Source: Romanomermis culicivorax
Taxonomy: Eukaryota > Nematoda > Enoplea > Mermithida > Mermithidae
Length of the DNA stretch: 64,000 nt
Assembly (NCBI GenBank): GCA_963922205.1
Contig: CAWUHX010000319.1
Location: 302,101-366,100 of the forward strand
Reading direction: 5' to 3'
Of the stretch, positions 59,392-64,000 are shown in pieces (position 1 is the stretch's first letter; the number at the start of each line of letters is the position of its first letter). The notes under the pieces are model-generated. The model worked only from the letters and a program-made list of their open reading frames with translations. It made no database searches and was not told the origin of the DNA. A program made the translations under genes and the position numbers.

Positions 59392-59633
59392 TTATAGTTT
59401 GTTTTTTATAAAGTGCTTCTGAATTCAAAAACGACAAAAATCATGTCAAAATTGTTTACAGAAAGTTTTCACTGCTAAATTTTTCATTGAAGTTTTTTAA
59501 GGTTAGTTGAGTAAACTTACAAAATTTAAGTCATATGTGACTCACGGTTTAGCCGAAAATCGTAGAAATATGAAACAGTACTTGCTTTCCACGTTTATAA
59601 TTTGGAAGCATTTTTAGATAAAAGAGGCTATAA
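59392..59633. mobile_element. CTATAG-ended MITE, opposite orientation
   Basis: Ends TTATAGTTTGTTTTTTATAA and TTATAGCCTCTTTTATCTAA (read inward). The interior matches the reverse of 62022-62252. Confidence 0.6.
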
Positions 59634-60107
59634 AAATTCGCCAATAGGAAACAATGTACTGAAGTAGAGAAGTCCGGTGGTATGCAAAAAATGCATCTAT
59701 CTGGACATTTATGAAAGTTTCATTGTAAACAGTGTTCAGGGCACAAAAATCATTATTTTATTATTTCCACAGGCCACTGAATGCTCTATAGTCTTTCTTC
59801 TTTTTATGTTTCTAAATAGTCATTACAATAAGAAATTTGTTAGCTTCTCAACGAACGTTCTACGTTCATGGTAAAAGCTTTGTGTAAACGATTTCTTTGA
59901 CTGTACTAATTTCGAGCATTTTCACAAAAAATAGACCATGTCATTTCAGAATTTACATTCCGTGATGCTACATCAGTTCACCGTAATTTATACAAAACAC
60001 TATAGCATCTACATTCATTGAATTTGCGCAATTGTAAGAACAAATGTTCATTTGATTTTATTGCAATTTTTCGTCGTTTCATTAGTTTAATGTTATGATT
60101 ATAGCTT

Positions 60108-60899
60108 GCAAAATTTGGTGCAGCACCAAATTTTTTATGCTTCTATCAAATACAGGATGTCGAGAAATGTCGAAAAAACACATTTTCAAAACTCTACTAT
60201 AAAGTTTTTTTGCACCGCATTGCACCAAATCAACCTATCAAGCTCTGAATTACGCTAAATTTGGATTTTTGCTAAAATTTGCATCAAATCAAGGGTAAAT
60301 CGAGTTCAAACTCGTCTTCTGTTAACTTCTTTTTACATATTTATGGCACATATTTCTGGTGGTGTGTTCAAGTTACAAATTTTCAGTGAATTTGCGACAT
60401 GACTGTCAGCAGCTAAGCTCCGTACTTTGAGTAAACACCATGCGTCGGATCACGTCGTTACAGATGTAGAAATTTCGAAGTGTGTTTTATTCGAATTTGT
60501 TATTAAAATTGACGATAAACATCAAAAAGCGCCAATCAGTTCCCAGTAAAAAGTAGCCGTCATGTTAAAAACTATAATACACAGAAATTGATTTTTATTA
60601 GCCAGGCATTAAAAATTCCGGACGAAACTTCAAAAGTCAAAAAGGAATTTGAATTGAACTTGACCACTGATTTTTCTCATCGTCAAAAAAATCCCGAAAT
60701 TCGACATAAAAGTTTATATCTCATGTGGTATCAAGCTGATGTGGAACATTCATTTCTGCTGTATAAAACGATTTCGAGCATAGACAAAGCCTATTGTTTG
60801 AAAAGATTGTAATGTAGAATCTTGTGCACCAAATTTGCACTAAATCAGCCAAATTTTAGCACCAGATTGACAATTTTTTTGTACCAAAGCTTTCAAGCT
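60108..60899. mobile_element. TIR element with TTTGGTGCA repeats
   Basis: Ends AGCTTGCAAAATTTGGTGCA and AGCTTGAAAGCTTTGGTACA. Further TTTGGTGCA/TGCACCAAA words lie near both ends. Non-coding. Confidence 0.5.
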
Positions 60900-60969
60900 C
60901 TAGATGATTTATTAGCACAGTAAGGTATGTACTGCGTTGAAACGTCTTGACACTGAAATATTCTTTCAG

Positions 60970-61242
60970 ATTGTTCAAATCTATAATCGTGTACGAGAAA
61001 TACCATCGCTTTTTCAAATCGAGCTGCACTGTATTTTTGGTGACGGAAATACAGTATCGCACGACCAACACGAGACGCTGCTCGCTGATCTTAAACCATG
61101 CTTCACGCAAGAAGCGACAACATCATCCAGCTGACATGTTGCTGGTGAACAAGAAGGCGTTTTTTTTCCACCCTTCGCTATCCAGCCTTGCACTGCGAAA
61201 TCTTGTTTCGTGACGTACACACATAATTTATCATACAAATAA
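60970..61242 (+). other. Probable 5' untranslated exon of the membrane protein gene
   Basis: A TTCTTTCAG 3' splice site ends at 60969. The stretch is more GC-rich than its flanks and its frames are stopped, the last by a TAA directly before ATG 61243. Confidence 0.4.
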
Positions 61243-61444
61243 ATGACACTTGACTATAACGAAAGGCTCATCGTAGCTGCCGCTTGTGCTTCGTTCATAC
61301 TGCTGGCTATTATAGTTATGGCCTGTAAATTGTCGCCCTTTTGCTTATTGTACAAATATTGCCCGTTCAAAGCCAAATATGAAGAGGACGATAGCGAGGA
61401 CCACGAAGGAGCGGACAGTTTTAGGAAGCGAAAGGACAAATACG
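61243..61444 (+). CDS. First coding exon of a single-pass membrane protein, runs off the window
   Basis: The ATG at 61243 is preceded by an in-frame TAA. The protein starts MTLDYNERL, then a membrane span (LIVAAACASFILLAIIVMA) and a cysteine group (CKLSPFCLLYKYC) suited to palmitoylation. An acidic then basic cytoplasmic stretch follows (YEEDDSEDHEGADSFRKRKD). The donor TACG|GTGAGA ends the exon at 61444 (phase 1). A short outside end, one span, juxtamembrane cysteines and a charged linker are the layout of synaptotagmins, but no C2 domain is in the window, so that is only one possibility. No later exon was found before the right edge. Confidence 0.55.
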
Positions 61445-61686
61445 GTGAGATTTTGAGAATTTTTCAAATTTAATGCAATGTAAGAAAAGTTTAATTTGGA
61501 TGAAATTCTAAAATTAGTCTATGTAGATTAACATTGACCATTAATGACTGTATATGCAGAAGTGGCTAATCTAAAATTACTATTGTACCTGAGATGTTGT
61601 GAAGTCGTATGTTAAAGCTTAACTTGTGCCTAGTCTAGCCTAGAAAATGAAAAGTGTTGCTCAAATAGCAGCCAGTTGATATACCG

Positions 61687-61926
61687 GGGGCCAATTTCAT
61701 CAAAGAGACTTAAGCTCCAGCTGAGCTGCAGCTTAAGCTGTAGCTTAACTTTATATGTTATACCATTGTTGTTAAGGTGTAGCTCAGCTTAAGCTTAACT
61801 CATACACACAAAACATATCGGTAAAGTTAAGCTGCAGCTGAGCTACAGTTCAACGGCAATGTTATAACATATAGAGTTAAGCTGCAGCTCAGCTGGAGCT
61901 TTAGCCTCTCTGATGAAATCGGCTCC
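61687..61926. mobile_element. AGCTGCAGCTTAA-type MITE
   Basis: Ends GGGGCCAATTTCATCAAAGA and GGAGCCGATTTCATCAGAGA. It is the best preserved copy of the family and lies inside the presumed first intron of the membrane protein gene. Confidence 0.75.
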
Positions 61927-62021
61927 AGGTCTAGTTGATGCTACTCTGTATATGTTTAAACCTAGGGGACGATGATAAAACTTAGCTCGTGCTCTATTAG
62001 CATCTACCCTAGTAGATGCTG

Positions 62022-62252
62022 CTATAGTCTGTTTTTCATGATTACTTCTAAATTATAAAAATGGGAAGCAAGTGCTATTTCTCATTTTTACGATTTTCTG
62101 CTAAATCCTTCATCACGTAGGACTGGACATTTTTGTGCATACTCAACCCTTGTTAAACAATTTTTGAGTGAATAATCTTACTGTAATATTCTTGTGTAGA
62201 CGATTTTGACGATTTTTAAATTTAGAAGCATTTTATAAACGACAAACTATAG
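62022..62252. mobile_element. CTATAG-ended MITE
   Basis: Ends CTATAGTCTGTTTTTCATGA and CTATAGTTTGTCGTTTATAA, sister to 34174-34425. Confidence 0.7.
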
Positions 62253-64000
62253 TAAAATAAGTTGCCATAAATTCACCAATTTCGAAAAGCTAAATTTATC
62301 GATCAGAGAGATTGAAAGTTTACGAGAAGGCTATCCATCATTTCAAAATATGATAGCTTGTTGTTGATCAACTTCTATCCATGACGCTAGGAGATATGAA
62401 ATATCATCACACTTTTCTGGTGGAAGACCTTTGACCTTGTTCTTTTTTCAATGAAGGCGAAACATTAGAATGGAAAATGACTAGCAGTCCGTACTCACAA
62501 ACATTTCGGGGAAAAATTTGTATACAAGTTTGGCCAGACTTCTAAGCGACAACGTAAATACTGCTTAGTTTAATTAAAAGAGTCGTGTCAAACAGAAAAA
62601 ACTTGAAAAATCGATTAGGATGAGAACACTTCATTTTTATGCAAGCAAAACACTTATGAATCCTGAGTGATGGATATAACCCACGAAAAAACCATCGGCC
62701 GCCGGCAAAAAAACTTAATAATCGGCCGATGTCAATGCGTCCGTTGATCACTGGCTGCTACCACGATAAAAAATATACATTTTCTACGGCAGATTAAGCA
62801 CAAGTTATATTTTAGGCATTTAGCTTCCAAACCCAAAATTTTCTCTTGTCTGACTATAGAAGGGTGGCTGAAATTCGAATATATGACACTATGTCTGTTG
62901 TATGTAAAATACTTATGACAAAAAATGAGTACCTATACCTCATAAATATGAAATGGTACTCGCTTTAACTAAAAGCGTTTCAAGGAATACAGATTATTGA
63001 GTAATTTTTTAGTTGAAAGCACGAGATCGAACCTAAGATCTGACCTGTTTACTGTAAAATATCACTCACTTTCAGGCTGGCCCTGATTTCACTTCCCCGC
63101 ATTTCCACTAAAATTGACATGCATTAGGATATTTGGAGGAGGGGGGTCGAAAAATCCCAAAAAAGTCAAACAAATTTCGAAAATTTTCTCCAAAAAGACC
63201 GGAAAAGGTATTTTTTGGCAATTTTCCGAGTTTGGAGGGTTGGGTATAGGGTTGACTAAGTTGGGGGTTGGAGGAGAGGGGGTTCCGACATTTGGATATA
63301 GGGTTCGACCAAGTTTGAGGGGTCCCCCTAACAGGTACGATAATACATTTGATTCAACAATTTACATCCGAGGCTGATGCTAGATGAGCTCAAGTTTACA
63401 AGCGCATCATTCAATAAGAATGGTCAGTTAAATTCAAAACAACAATATTTTTGTAATAATTAAGGTTACATTGGAAATTCGAAGGGATTCGTGGGATCAT
63501 GATTCTCCGATACAAATGACTTTTGTAAAAAATTAAATAATATTTGAAAGAGAAAAATTAAGTATTTTTCTGAATACTTCGAACTACGAATAAACTACAG
63601 TTTCTGTTGCTAGATTGAATGATTCAGAAGAGGAACTGTTCTATATGATTGAATCTACTACTGGCATTCAATCCACTTTAGAGAATGTTTCTTGTGCTAA
63701 CTTGAAGAACGAATAAAGTTTTCCTAACGCGCTGACTCGAGAACGCATAACAAGTATGTCTTCTGGCTAACTGAATCGTCAGAAGCGCCACTCCTTCTGT
63801 TTCATTCTTACCGGGCCAACCTGAATTTCTGGATGATTTATTGAACCTCTAAAATTCTGTTTTTTTTCGACATGCCAAATTTTCAACGTTGACATGGTTG
63901 ATATGACAAATCTATTAAGTAAGATGTTGCCGGTCTAGGACATAGATCAAGTTTTGTAAGTACTCTGCGTTGATACCACTGCTTAATCTGATAGAGTGTG
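62253..64000. other. Non-coding stretch at the right edge
   Basis: G-rich patches at 63136-63330; a relic of the CTATAG family near 62880-62995. No exon that continues the membrane protein gene was identified. Confidence 0.3.

Noticed and set aside
60937-61134. 66-codon frame as a terminal exon
   Set aside because: It begins before the TTCTTTCAG site and its sequence matches nothing I know. The region is better explained as the untranslated leader of the gene starting at 61243.
1-64000. CRISPR arrays, suggested by the short regular repeats
   Set aside because: The arrays are the inverted ends of eukaryotic transposons, without constant repeats alternating with unique spacers; no cas genes are present.

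Overview
The window is AT-rich eukaryotic DNA with few genes and many transposable elements. Short introns sit beside kilobase introns, 3' splice sites are of the TTTCAG type, and one gene appears to start only a few bases after such a site, as in nematode trans-splicing. The minus-strand proline-rich polyprotein at 5.3-8.7 kb and the Ty3/gypsy-like element at 47.4-51.8 kb resemble, from memory, families I associate with predicted proteins of mermithid nematodes (Romanomermis). I take a mermithid nematode as the best guess; only a database search could confirm it.

Layout. 0-3.8 kb: the tail of a terminal-inverted-repeat (TIR) element, then the first exon of a minus-strand gene with an Elongin BC-box. 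3.8-8.9 kb: a minus-strand LTR retroelement lying inside an inverted LTR of its own family, with its decayed polyprotein split by a 1.1-kb DNA element. 9-19.5 kb: no genes, but several TIR elements whose ends carry tandem arrays of about 17-bp units. 19.5-39.6 kb: a nine-exon Cys-loop ligand-gated anion channel gene on the plus strand, predicted at 473 residues. Its introns hold a hAT-like element with another element inside it, a dead PIF/Harbinger element, a mariner-type MITE, further MITEs, and an intact 1.1-kb element of a family seen again downstream. 40-43.2 kb: a long-armed TIR element, a ~96-bp minisatellite and another 17-bp-array element. 43.9-52.0 kb: a second copy of the 1.1-kb element, carrying both a 2.75-kb TIR element and a degenerate Ty3/gypsy retrotransposon. 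52-64 kb: mostly empty, with MITEs, one possible secreted-protein exon and the first exon of a single-pass membrane protein that runs off the right edge.

The channel is the only gene complete in the window. Every exon junction agrees in phase; it has the Cys-loop, a second cysteine pair in loop C, four membrane segments, and Pro-Gly-Arg at the M2 entrance where anion channels usually have Pro-Ala-Arg. The most unusual signal is a set of non-autonomous elements with different internal sequences that share 8-bp target duplications, a similar terminus (near NRTTGTRTCCC) and sub-terminal arrays of about 17-bp units, each family having its own unit. This suggests related transposition machinery acting on fast-changing binding-site arrays. 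All comparisons were made by eye.
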